Positions 15,587-26,000 of a stretch of DNA of 64,000 nt are shown in pieces. The translations under genes were made by a program, and so were the position numbers. This stretch comes from Cohnella candidum (GTDB taxonomy: Bacteria; Bacillota; Bacilli; Paenibacillales; Paenibacillaceae): positions 2,791,001 to 2,855,000 of the forward strand of contig NZ_CP033433.1 of assembly GCF_003713065.1 (NCBI RefSeq). Direction: 5' to 3'. The first letter of the stretch is position 1. Every line of letters begins with the position of its first letter. A model generated the notes under the pieces. That model was not told the origin of the DNA. It saw only the letters and a program-made list of their open reading frames with translations, and did no database searches.

Positions 15587-16248
15587 GCCCAGTTCACCCC
15601 TTTACCCGCAATGACCGCATCCACGAAAATGCCCGGTGTGACGATCGCTTCCGGATCCAACTCGCCCAGGGGCACGACTTCGTCCGCCTCCGCGATCGTC
15701 ACTCGGCCGGCCATGGCGACCAGCGGATTGAAGTTGCGTCCGCTTTTGTCGTATACGAGGTTGCCGAACGGATCCGCTTTGCTCGCATGGACAATCGCCA
15801 CGTCTGCCGTGAGTGCGGGTTCGACCAGGTAAGTCCGGCCGTCGATGACCACCTTCTCTTTGCCTTCCTCCAGCATCGTGCCGACCCCGACGTCCACCAA
15901 AATGCCGCCCAGCCCGACGCCGCCCGCCCGGATTTTTTCCGCCAGCGTACCTTGGGGATAGAACTCGATGTCCAGCTTTCCTTCCTCCATGAGCCGGCCG
16001 GCATTCGGATTGGACCCGATATGGGAGGTGACGGCCCTGCGAACCCTGCCCTCCGTAACGAGCCGGCCGATGCCGATCCACGGAAAGCCCGTATCGTTGC
16101 CGATCAGCGTCAAATCCTTGATTCCTCGATTCAGAATCCCTTCCACGAGCGTCGGAGGCGTGCCGATCCCGCCGAAGCCTCCGTACATCAGGGTGCTGCC
16201 GTCCCTGATCCGCGATAATGCTTCCTCCAAGGAGATGACCTTGTTCAT
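15529..16248 (-). CDS. yodS: CoA-transferase alpha subunit (YodS-like)
   Basis: A 239-residue alpha subunit of a family I CoA-transferase. The glycine-rich CoA-binding motif is YGGFGGIGTPPTLVEGI, and the oxyanion-region segment SHIGSNPNAGRLMEEG follows. It pairs with YodR, downstream and overlapping. The start overlaps the yodT stop by 4 bp (ATGA), so translation is coupled along yodT-S-R. The C-terminal tail (WEKQAGTESRDARRGN), encoded within the yodR overlap, looks like a non-essential extension. Confidence 0.88.
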   Translation of the reverse strand: MNKVISLEEALSRIRDGSTLMYGGFGGIGTPPTLVEGILNRGIKDLTLIGNDTGFPWIGIGRLVTEGRVRRAVTSHIGSNPNAGRLMEEGKLDIEFYPQGTLAEKIRAGGVGLGGILVDVGVGTMLEEGKEKVVIDGRTYLVEPALTADVAIVHASKADPFGNLVYDKSGRNFNPLVAMAGRVTIAEADEVVPLGELDPEAIVTPGIFVDAVIAGKGVNWAWVWEKQAGTESRDARRGN

Positions 16249-17579
16249 GCCGTGACCTCCTCCGCCGTTTCCCGGATCGACTCCTCCAGCAGGGATACCG
16301 CCTGATCCAACTCCTCTAAGGTTATGGTATAGGGGGGCGAGACGATGATCGCATCCCCGCCTCGGTCGTCTCCTCCGGAAGCCGGGTAGACAAGCAGCCC
16401 TTTCCCGAACGCTCTGTCCACGATACGCGCCGTTACGTTACGTTCGGCGGGAAAAGGTCGTTTGGCCGTCCGGTCCGATACGAATTCAAGCCCCCAGAGG
16501 AGCCCTTTGCCGCGTACGTCGCCGACCATATCGCACCGGCTCGCCAATTCGCGGAGACGCTCCGACAGATAAGCGCCTTTCTCCGCCGCAGCCTGCACGA
16601 GCCCGTGTTGCTCGACATAGTCCAGCACGGCAAGCGATACGGCCGCGGACAGCGGATTGGCGCTGAACGTATGGCCGGACATCACCGATTTCGAACCGTT
16701 CAAAATCGGCTCGATAACCGCATCCTTCGCCATCGCCGCCGCCATTGGGGTATATCCCGCGGTCATACCCTTGCCGAGGGCGATCAAATCCGGTTCCACG
16801 CCCCAATGCTCCATCGCGAACATCGCGCCGGTCCGGCCGATTCCGGTCATCACTTCGTCGGCAATCAACAGCACGTCGTGCCTCTCGCAAATGTCCTTGA
16901 CCTTCTGAAAATAGCCTTCGGGCGGAACAACCGCGCCTCCCGCCGCGCCGATAATCGGCTCGGCGATGAAGGCGGCGACATGCTCGGCCCCAAGCCGCCG
17001 GATGGCGGCTTCCAGTTCATCCGCGCAGGCCAGGCCGCATTCCGGATGCGTCAATCGCAGCGGGCAGCGGTAGCAATAAGGAGCCGGCACCGCCGGCCAC
17101 TCCTCCAGGAGCGGGACGAAACGCCTTCTCCTCGCCGCATGTCCGGACATCGAAAGCGCGCCGAGCGTAATGCCGTGGTAGCTCATCCGCCGGGACAGCA
17201 CGATCGTTTTGCCCGGTTTTCCCCGCTCCTGCCAATGTTGGATCGCGATTTTCATCGCCGTCTCCGTCGCTTCCGATCCGCTGTTCACGAAAAACGTCCA
17301 ATACCCCCCGCCCGGAGCCGATTCGCTTAGCTTCTTGGCCAGCCGTTCCGCCGGCTCGCTGGTGAATTGCGAGCGATAAACGAAGATGACCTTTTCCGCC
17401 TGTTCCTTCATCGCCTCCAGAATCTCAGGGACGCCGTGGCCGATGCCGGCCGTCACCGCTCCCGAACAGGCGTCCAGATAGGCCTTTCCGTCCTCGTCGT
17501 ACAAAAAGACTCCCTTTCCGTGATGGATTTTCGGATAACGGCGATCCAGCAGCGGTTTGATCAAATGCTCCCGTTCCAT
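16245..17579 (-). CDS. yodT: Class III PLP aminotransferase (YodT-like)
   Basis: A 444-residue fold-type I class III aminotransferase. FFVNSGSEATETAMKIA binds the PLP phosphate, LIADEVMTGIGRTG holds the cofactor Asp, and LGKGMTAGY supplies Lys270. It likely removes an amino group from beta-lysine or a downstream amine. A CYRCPLRLTHPECGLAC segment adds four closely spaced cysteines. GGGGTGAC precedes the ATG, and a sigma-54 promoter is 38 bp upstream. It is first in yodT-S-R-Q. Confidence 0.9.
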   Translation of the reverse strand: MEREHLIKPLLDRRYPKIHHGKGVFLYDEDGKAYLDACSGAVTAGIGHGVPEILEAMKEQAEKVIFVYRSQFTSEPAERLAKKLSESAPGGGYWTFFVNSGSEATETAMKIAIQHWQERGKPGKTIVLSRRMSYHGITLGALSMSGHAARRRRFVPLLEEWPAVPAPYCYRCPLRLTHPECGLACADELEAAIRRLGAEHVAAFIAEPIIGAAGGAVVPPEGYFQKVKDICERHDVLLIADEVMTGIGRTGAMFAMEHWGVEPDLIALGKGMTAGYTPMAAAMAKDAVIEPILNGSKSVMSGHTFSANPLSAAVSLAVLDYVEQHGLVQAAAEKGAYLSERLRELASRCDMVGDVRGKGLLWGLEFVSDRTAKRPFPAERNVTARIVDRAFGKGLLVYPASGGDDRGGDAIIVSPPYTITLEELDQAVSLLEESIRETAEEVTA

Positions 17580-17616
17580 CCCGTCACCCCCGATCTTGGT
17601 CTTCCTTCAACGTACC

Positions 17617-17632
17617 AGCAAACGGGATGCCA
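17617..17632 (-). promoter_or_regulatory. Sigma-54 promoter of the yodT-S-R-Q operon
   Basis: On the minus strand the sequence is TGGCATCCCGTTTGCT, a full -24/-12 element with correct 10-bp GG-GC spacing. The expected start near 17605 leaves a leader of about 26 bases before yodT. Confidence 0.85.
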
Positions 17633-17653
17633 ACTTCGGCGCTTACCCATGTC

Positions 17654-17665
17654 CATGCCGGCATG
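17654..17665. promoter_or_regulatory. Perfect 12-bp palindrome between two divergent sigma-54 promoters
   Basis: CATGCCGGCATG lies 21 bp from the yodT promoter and 2 bp from the -24 element of yodP. This is too close for a normal activator upstream site; it could bind a repressor, or be chance. Confidence 0.35.
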
Positions 17666-17667
17666 TT

Positions 17668-17683
17668 TGGCACCGATCTTGCA
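17668..17683 (+). promoter_or_regulatory. Sigma-54 promoter of yodP/ablB
   Basis: TGGCACCGATCTTGCA is a perfect match to TGGCAC-N5-TTGCA. The start site near 17695 leaves a leader of about 33 bases before the ATG at 17728. Confidence 0.92.
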
Positions 17684-17727
17684 TAACAGCGGATAAGAAC
17701 GCTAGAACACGGAACGGAGGAATCCCT

Positions 17728-18591
17728 ATGGCGGATGCCAGCGTTATCTACACCATGGCCCATGTCAAAGGAAACGGATTCGAAGCCGAGCTGTGCCTGG
17801 ATCCCGCGAACCGCCGCCTCCGGGTGGACGATTACCGGGGACAGCCGGAGCCGCTGCATCGGCATATTTTCGAACTGGCGGAGGAACGGGCCTTCACCAA
17901 AATTTTCGTCAAATCGCACGAGGAGGACTGGCCGCGTTTTCTGTCACTGGGGTACATGTTGGAGGGGGTTTATCAGGGGTATTTTGCCGGAAGCGATGCC
18001 TATTGCATGGCCGTCTACTTGGATCCGGACAGGCGGACCAGCGGCCGTTGGATCGAAGAAGACCGGTTGCTCAGCCAAGTGCTTGCCCTCCAAGCTCGCC
18101 CGGAGAGGGTTCGACAGGACGACGGCACCCTTCTGCGTCCGGCTGTTTCCGAAGATGCCGCTCCGCTCGCCGCCTTGTTCGGCCAAATTTTCCGGACTTA
18201 TCCGACGCCGATGTCGGATCCTTCCTACGTTGCGAAAGTCCTGGCCGAAGGAACGCTGTTCTGCGTGATCGAGCGGGAAGGACGGATCGTCAGCGCGGCT
18301 TCCGCCGAAGTGAACGTCAAGTATCGGAACGCGGAAATCACCGACTGCGTCACCGCGCCCGAAGAGCGGGGGCAAGGAAGGGTCACAACACTCATTCGGG
18401 CATTAGAGGAACATTTGAAGGAGAGGAACATCCATTGCGCCTATTCCCTTTCCCGGGCCACTTCGTACGGCATGAACGCCGCTTTGTTCCGGACCGGTTA
18501 CCGGTACAGCGGAAGGCTGGCGAACAATTGCGACATCGGCGGAGGATACGAGGACATGAACCTGTGGGTCAAAAAACTGGCTTTCGTTTGA
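17728..18591 (+). CDS. ablB: Beta-lysine N6-acetyltransferase (AblB/YodP)
   Basis: A 287-residue protein of the AblB/YodP group. The N-terminal half (LDPANRRLRVDDYRG, FTKIFVKSHEEDWPRFLSLGYMLEGVYQGYF) is typical of the family, and residues about 135-280 form a GNAT acetyl-CoA domain (VTAPEERGQGRVTTLIRALEEHL, MNAALFRTGYRYSGRL). With KamA it makes N-epsilon-acetyl-beta-lysine, a compatible solute known in methanogens and some bacteria; with YodT-S-R-Q nearby the route may instead be degradative. GGAACGGAGG precedes the ATG, and a perfect sigma-54 promoter stands upstream. The 3' end overlaps rpoN by 23 bp, convergently. Confidence 0.9.
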   Translation: MADASVIYTMAHVKGNGFEAELCLDPANRRLRVDDYRGQPEPLHRHIFELAEERAFTKIFVKSHEEDWPRFLSLGYMLEGVYQGYFAGSDAYCMAVYLDPDRRTSGRWIEEDRLLSQVLALQARPERVRQDDGTLLRPAVSEDAAPLAALFGQIFRTYPTPMSDPSYVAKVLAEGTLFCVIEREGRIVSAASAEVNVKYRNAEITDCVTAPEERGQGRVTTLIRALEEHLKERNIHCAYSLSRATSYGMNAALFRTGYRYSGRLANNCDIGGGYEDMNLWVKKLAFV

Positions 18592-19894
18592 CGGAGGACG
18601 GGATGCCGAGCTCTTCCCGGTATTTGGCGACGGTGCGCCGGGCGACGGGGATCCCTTCCCTCTCCAGCAGCTCCGCGAGCTGCCGGTCGGACAACGGTTT
18701 CTTCGCGGTTTCGCCGCGCACGTAATGGCGGATTTTCTCTTTGACGCTTTCCGCGGAGGCGGTATCGTCATTCCCTTGACCGTAACCAATCGGAAAGAAG
18801 TAGCCAAGCTCGAAAACGCCATGCGGCGTTAACGCGAATTTGCCTGCCGTTGCCCGGCTCACCGTCGATTCGTGCAGCCCGAGCCGGTCCGCGAGTTGCC
18901 GGCGAGACAGCGGCTTCAGCCGGGCGGGGCCGAATCGGATAAATGCCGCCTGCTCCTCTGCGATCGCTCCGGCGACTCGCGTCAGCGTCTGCCGTCTGCG
19001 CTCGACGCATCGGATGAGGAAGGCGGCGGAATGAAGCTGTGGGGACAGGAACGCGCTTGTCTCCGGGGCGCCTTCCGCTTCCTTCGCCATGCTTCGGTAG
19101 TCCTCCCGGATGTACAGCCTGGGAGCCGCTCCTTCCAACACCGAAACGGCAACTTCCTTCCCGATTAGCTCGATCCGGATGTCCGGCACGATGTAGGAAG
19201 TCACGGCAGAATCGAATGAAGCTCCCGGCCGGGGATGGAACGACCGGATGATTTCGATCGCATCCCCGAGCTCGCGGGGATTCAAACGCAATCTTCTCGC
19301 GATCTCGGCTGGATTGAGCTCGGCGATTTCCTGCAAGTGACTGCGAATCAGGAGAAACACCAGCGGAGGACAATCGGGGCGCGAGTTCGCTTGCAGCAGC
19401 AGGCACTCCGCCAAATTTCTGGCGCCGACGCCCGTCGGCTCGAAGCTCTGCAGCACCTCCAAAGCCGCTTCCGCCAGCGCGGATTTCGCCTTCACATCAA
19501 TAGCGGCTTGTTCCAAGGAGATCGCCAAGTACCCGTTCGAATCGACGTTTCCGATCAGGTAGCGGACCATCCTCCGCAGCAACGCGGGAACACCTGTCGT
19601 CAGGTTCAACTGCTCTTCCAGAATCTGCTGAAGGGTCGGGCTCGGGGAGGCGGCGACATTCTTCAACGGATCGAAATCCGACGGCTTCCCCTTTCCGATG
19701 CCGACGCCAATCCCCATCGAACCGTCGACCACCTCCAACACGGGATTGCGCTCCAGCTCATCGCGGATCATTTCCTCGAGCTCGGAGGAGGGAAGTTGAA
19801 GGATCCGGACCGCTTGCTGCATACGGGGCGACAAGCGCATTTGGCCGTTTTGCCGCTGAAGCATACCGTATCCGAGCCCGAATCCCGCGCGCAT
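18569..19894 (-). CDS. rpoN: RNA polymerase sigma-54 factor
   Basis: A 441-residue RpoN/SigL protein. Region I is Gln/Leu-rich (LQRQNGQMRLSPRMQQAVRILQLPSSELEEMI), a short acidic region II follows, and region III contains the core-binding and DNA-binding parts. ADRLGLHESTVSRATAGKF is the -12-contacting helix-turn-helix and ARRTVAKYREELGIP is the RpoN box that reads the -24 element. All parts are present. I use ATG 19894 behind AGGTG; a GTG at 19903 is also possible. Linkage of rpoN to three sigma-54 promoters and an activator makes the lysine locus close to self-contained. Confidence 0.93.
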   Translation of the reverse strand: MRAGFGLGYGMLQRQNGQMRLSPRMQQAVRILQLPSSELEEMIRDELERNPVLEVVDGSMGIGVGIGKGKPSDFDPLKNVAASPSPTLQQILEEQLNLTTGVPALLRRMVRYLIGNVDSNGYLAISLEQAAIDVKAKSALAEAALEVLQSFEPTGVGARNLAECLLLQANSRPDCPPLVFLLIRSHLQEIAELNPAEIARRLRLNPRELGDAIEIIRSFHPRPGASFDSAVTSYIVPDIRIELIGKEVAVSVLEGAAPRLYIREDYRSMAKEAEGAPETSAFLSPQLHSAAFLIRCVERRRQTLTRVAGAIAEEQAAFIRFGPARLKPLSRRQLADRLGLHESTVSRATAGKFALTPHGVFELGYFFPIGYGQGNDDTASAESVKEKIRHYVRGETAKKPLSDRQLAELLEREGIPVARRTVAKYREELGIPSSVKRKPVF

Positions 19895-19965
19895 CCCCGT
19901 CACCTGCCCCCCCGTTGTGTTTCCACCATTTTATTCGCGAGCCGCGTTCCGCATCCGCGCGCGAT

Positions 19966-20002
19966 AAGTAAAAAAAGCCGCGTCTCCTCAGAGACGCGGC
20001 TT
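19966..20002 (-). terminator. Terminator of the GH3-GH30 gene
   Basis: AAGCCGCGTCTC (19975-19986) pairs fully with GAGACGCGGCTT (19991-20002) around CTCA; the minus strand then runs into a T tract. It begins 7 bp after the stop at 20009. Confidence 0.88.
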
Positions 20003-20008
20003 CCACTA

Positions 20009-23000
20009 TTAGGGCTGAAGCTTATAAAGCCCGTAGATCAGCAATGCGGTTTCGGCGCGGGTCGCGGTGCCCAGCGGGTTGATTCCGGTGCCGCTGCCTG
20101 CGATCAGACCGTTTTTGACCAGCGTGGCCATGCCCTCGACCGCGAACGAAGCGATTTTGCCGCGGTCCGCGAACTTCGCCAAGTCTGCGGCCGAACCGGC
20201 CGGCAGTTCGATCTGCGCGGCTTTAAGGGCTTGCGCCGCCATCGTCATCATTTCCTGGCGCGTGATGTTCGTTTCCGGACCGAACCGATTGTCTCCGATT
20301 CCTTGGACGATACCGAGCTTTTTGGCGACGGCGACGGCGTCCGCGTAATAGGCGTCGGCTTTCACGTCCGCGAATTGGCCGTCCGCCTTGGCCGTCAATC
20401 CGAGTGCTTTGACCAAGAGAAGGATGAAATCCGCTCTCTTAACCTTGGCGCCCGGCGAGAAGGAAGATCCCGAAACGCCTTGGATCACGCCCTTGGCCGC
20501 CAAAGTTTCAATCGCTTGCCTTGCCCATGCATGGGAACCCAAATCCGCAAACGTCTTGTTTACGAACGCTACGGCATATGAGCTGAAATGGGTCGTTTTG
20601 AACGTGACCATGCCCGTTGCCTTGTCATACCGGCCGCTCGGCACCGCGATGATACTGCCGGCTCCGTCGATATACCAGACGGTGATATGTTCCGGGTGGG
20701 CCAATTCCTCGGCGGTCGGCTTATACGGAACGGATACGACCACCGGGGCATCGGGGTTGCTCCAGGCCACCGTACGGCCGTCGACCTGAAGGATCAGCTC
20801 CACTACCGGCCTGTCGCCGATTTGCGATTTCAATGACGCATCCAGCTTCGTCTTGTCCGCTGCCGCCACGGCTACGCCGATGTTCTTGCCGCCGTTCACG
20901 TCGGCCGAATCGACCATGTCGCTCGGCAGGACGATCGTACCCACGACCGTAACGACTTCCATTTTGGCCGTCAACTTCGTATCCGACAACCGGTTTGCAG
21001 GAAGGACGACCTCGTATGCGGACTGCCCGGACAACTCCGGCACCCGGATGGTGATTTTAGCCGCACCTTTACCTTCCGGTTTCGCGGCTTCAATGGCGGC
21101 CGTAAGCGCGTCATCCGGGATTGTAGTCACCGCGCGGCCTGTTTTCGGGTCCACGACCGGCTTTGGAGCCTCGATCACCTCTTTGGGCCCCGAATGGCCT
21201 CCTCCGCCACCGCCTCCCGGATTCCCGCCCGGGGTACCCGGGTCCGGATTGCCGGGTTCCACGAATACTTCGTTCGAATACGTGATCTCATTGTTGGAAT
21301 AGAAGGCGACGTAGCTGATCTGCATGCCTGCCTTCACGGCGATTGCCCGGATCACCGTCCCCCGCTCCACATGCACCGGGGAATGGTAAATCTCGCTCGT
21401 TTCGTCCGGCAGCGTCCCGTCCGTCGTGTAATGGATGTCCGCGCCGTCCGTCGACGTCGAGAGCGTGATCGTATGCGGTTTGCCCGGCTGGCCGTTATGG
21501 CCGATGACCGGTACCGCAGCTTTACCGCCTTGGACCACCGGGGCGCTCGTCGGCACCAACTGGAACCAATCCAGGTTGGCCCCGTCACCTAAAATCGTGA
21601 GCCGGATCGTCTGTACGCCGCCGCTCAGCTGAACGACATCGGAGGCTTCCGCGTAGGAATCCCACCCTCCCGTTCCGGGCAGCGCGGTCGCCGCTTTTTG
21701 CGCCCCGCCCGCCGTCAGGGACATGGACACGCCGCCCTGCGTGGTGGCGTAGCGGTATTTCACCTTGTAGAACCCGTCGGCCGGTACGGCGATCAGGTAA
21801 TCCATGAAGGTGCCGCCGACCGTGTAACCCAGGTTGTTCTGGCTGCCGTACTGGATGACGTTCTGGCCGGCCGACGTGAAGCTTTCTGCTTCCGCTTTGA
21901 GAATGCCGCCTTCTCCCGCCATTTGAGCCGTGACGGCTTCTACCTCGATCCGCTGCATGTCGAACGCGCCTACGGCGCCCGTAATTTTAAGGATCCGCTC
22001 TCCCGCATGCAGGTCGATCGTCGTCCGTGCTCCGACCCATGCCGTCGACCCGGACAAGGACGGAATGCTGACGGTCACGGGCGCCCCGTCGTCCTCCGTA
22101 ATGCTAAAGTTGCTGCCGTTCGGCGATTTCGCGACGACCGTCACCGCGTACTTGCCGTTTTGCGGGACGTTCACTTTGAACGCCGCCCAATCTCCCGGCC
22201 CGAAACCCGCGATTTGATCGGTTGCCCCCGTTACGCCGGAAAGCTGATAAAAATCATTCGCTCCCAAAGTACCGGGAATCGCCTTCGGAGTCGTCTGATT
22301 AACGGTTCCCTGAAGCATCACGTCAGTCGTCAGCGTAGCATTGCCGGAAGAATCGGAGTACGCGGCCGGCGGAACGTTGAACGTCAGTTTCACGCTGCCG
22401 TAATAAGGCGTTCCGTTCCATCCCAAATGAACCGTGACTTGGTCGGGTTGGCCGTAAACGGCATCCGTGACGCTGCCGCTGGACGCGTTATCGTTGTAGG
22501 TCACGTCCGTTACAGTAGGTTCCGTCACGGTAGGTTCCGCGACCGAAGATCCGTATGTCACGCCCGTGACCGTAATCCCTTTCGAAGCGGCTTCGCCCGA
22601 GACGGTGATTTGATTCAATCCGTCCGGCTTGAACGCGCCGCCCGCGAGCTTCAGCGTCACCGTCGCCCCGTCCACGCCATAATCCAGCGATTGCGGTTCC
22701 GCGCTCAGTACCGGAGCCGGTGCCGGATCGGAGAGGTCGCCGATGCGGTCCCATTTGTACGTGGCGACCGACTTCGCCGGCAGCTTGGCGGCGATCTGCG
22801 TGCCGTCGCTCACCAGCTTGAACGTCTGCTCGACGTTCGTCTGGTTGATCACGACCGTCACGATCGTTTTCTTGTCCGGGCTCAGGAAGGAGACGTTCGT
22901 CACCTTGTCCTTGGAGCCGTAGTCGCTGTCGATCCGGACGTAGCCGGGCTCCACGAACTTCGTGAAATGGCCGAGGAAGTAATACTCCGGCGTCATCCAG

Positions 23001-26000
23001 TAGTTGTCGCGGTTGGCCGAGTCCTGTACGAGCATCGTCGGATCCGGCGTGCCGACCCACTGATGCGTGGCGATGTCGCTGTCGAGCATCGCGACCCACG
23101 AATTGTAGCTGCGCGCCCAGTTGCGGAAATATTGGGCGATCCGGTCGGTGCCTTCCGTTCCCCACACCGCTCGTTCCGTCAGGTAGATGTTTTCGTCCGG
23201 ATACATGTCGTGCAGCTGGGACATGAGCGCCAGGTCTCCGCCGTAGTCGTGGAATGCCGTTCCGTCTACCGCGTCCCGGTTCTCCGGCACGGAAAGCAGA
23301 GGTGCCGGATACGACATCATGTCGCTCGGGTTATGGTCGAAAATCCACAGCTTCACGTCGAGGCCGGCCGCCGCCAGCTTCTGCTTCAGCAGCTTCGCCA
23401 GCGCCGCCTCTTGCTGCCAAGGCATCTTCGTGCTGGGATAATCGATTTCGAGCAGCGGCTCGTTCTGCAGCGTCATCGCTTCGATGTTGATGCCTTGATC
23501 CTTGTAAGCTTGAATGTACTTGACGTAGTAGTCCGCCAATACGGGCAGGTATTCGTCCTTTACCTGTCCGCGGATCATGCTGTCCGTCGTCTTCATCCAG
23601 CCCGGAGGGCTCCAAGGGGAAGCGAAAAACTTGATGTCCGGGTTGAAGGCTTTCAATTTCTTCAAGGCGCCGACGATACCGTAGTCGATATCCTTCTGGA
23701 TCGAAAAATGGCTCAGCGTCGGATCCGTCTGTCCGGCCGGCATATCGTCGTACGTGTAAAACTTCTGCGCCGTGAAATCGGCGGTCCCGATCGTGACGCG
23801 GACCATGCTCATGCCGATGCCGTCGGTCTTGCTCGCCATCTGTTTCAGCCACTCATCCCGTTTCGCGGGCGACATTTTCATCAAATTGTACACCGTGGAC
23901 TCTTCCATCGAAGTCCCGATGCCCATCACGGACTGGTACTCCTTGCGCGGATCGATCTTGATCGTCGTGGCGCCGGGATCGCTGCCGGCCGCCGTGATGT
24001 CAAGATTGGCCTGCGGCTCCAGGCGTTTGTCGCCGTCCTGCCAGCGGGGCCCGTAATACCAGTTTTTGCTCTTGGAATCGCGCTCGGTCGTGATCCAGTT
24101 CTGTACGGCACCAGCCGCAACGACCGGCTGATCGGCAATCGCGCCTCCGCCGTCGGCAGGCACGGCTGCCGGGGAGAAACCGGCGGAACCGAACCAGTTG
24201 AAGTTGAGGCCGCCGGCCTTCAACACCAGCTTGATTTTCTGCACGCCTTGCGCGAGCGGAACGCCGTGGACCGTCGTCGTCTGCCAGTTCTGCCAGCCGC
24301 CGGTGCCGTTCACGTTCAATTCCCCGATTTTGGTTCCCGATTCGTTAAAAATATTGAAGCCCGTATTGTCTCCGGTTCCCGCATGGCGGAAATCGATATC
24401 GAACGAACCGGCGGCCGGAACGTTGATCAAGTATTCCATCCAGTCGCCCGGATCCGTCCAACCGATGTTTTGGCCGCCGCCGGCATCCGAAGTGTTTTCG
24501 GTCTGGATGCCGTTCTGGGCGACGTAGCTCTCCGCCTCCACTCTTTGGTAGAGCGGCTGGCCCGGTTTCGCCGGAATCGGCGGAAGCGCCGGGGTTTCTT
24601 GGCTTTTCTTCAGCCCGTAACCATAATCGAACAGGATATATTGGGGATCCAGGTTGCGTTCCCCGGCTTTCGGCGTTTTGTACGCTTCCGTGTAGAATGG
24701 CCAGCGCACGGGCAACTTGCCCGTAAAGTCGTAGCTGCCGAACAGCACGTCGGCCACGCCTTGGCCTTCCGTCCCGGGCAGCCATGCCGCCACGAGTCCG
24801 GCCATGTCTCCGAGCTGGTCGTTAATCATCATCGGCCGCCCCGACACGAGCACGACGACCGTCGGAATGCCGGCCGCTTTGACGTTCGCAAGCGTCGCCA
24901 GATCCTCCTCGTCGAGCTTCAAGCCGTTCAAGCTGTCGCCGTTGCCTTCGGCATAAGGCGTCTCGCCGATGACCACGATCGCGGCGTCGTTGCCGGCGGC
25001 TCCCCGCCCGTGCTTGTTGTAGGTAACGGTCTTCGTGCTTCCGACCGCGTTCTGGATGCCTTTGAGGATCGTCGTGCCCGGCGTCGTGCTGCCGGCCGCT
25101 CCCTGCCAGGTAATCGACCAGCCTCCGGCCTGCAAGCCGATGTTGTCGGCGCTTTTGCCCGCGACCAAAATCTTGTTCATGTTCTTCAGTTGCGACAGAA
25201 TCGGTTGTCCGTTGACTTTATCGTTCTTCAGCAGAACGAGCGATTCCCTCACCGCTTGACGGGCGACGGCGCGGTCCTCCGTCGAGCCGAAGGTCTGGGC
25301 CAGGTTCGAATCGGTCATCGGATGCTCGAACAGTCCCGACTCGAATTTCACCCTCAGAATCCGGGTCACCGCGTCGTCGATCCGCGATAGGGGAATCTGG
25401 CCTCCATCGACCAAATCTTTCAGGTACGTCAGGCTGATTTTCCAATCCGACGGTTCCATCAGCATATCCACCCCGGCATTGATCGCGACGCGGATTTGGT
25501 CCTTCAAGCCGCTTACGGCGTTGCCGTCGGAATCCTTCGTGATCTGCTGGACTCCGTTGTAGTCCGTGATGACGAACCCGGTGAAGCCGAGCTGTCCGGG
25601 ACCCGTTCCTTTGAGCGCATCGGTCAGGATCCGCTTGTTGGCGTGCATTTTAAGACCCTGGATGCTGCTGTAAGAGACCATGACGGTTCGCGCGCCCGCG
25701 TCGATGGCGGCTTTGTACATCGGGAGATCGAGCGCCAGAACCTCCTCTTCCGTCATGGCGGAGACGTTGCCTTGGTTTGCCCCGTTGTCGGTCAAGCCTT
25801 CCCCGAGAAAATGCTTCGCGGTCGCGAGCACTTTGTCGCTGTTCTTGAGCTCCCCGCTCGTCGTGCCCTGCAGGCCTTTGATGTAAGCGCTGCCCATTTG
25901 GGCCACGAGCGTCTGGTCGTCGCCGAACCCTTCGTACGTGCGGCCCCATCTGACGTCCTGCGGGTCGGCGATCGTGGGCGCGAAAGCCCAATTGGTGCCG

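Noticed and set aside
21698..25390. 1230-residue open frame on the plus strand
   Set aside because: It is wholly antisense to the GH3-GH30 gene, Arg/His-rich, and has no recognisable domain; it is a GC-rich shadow.
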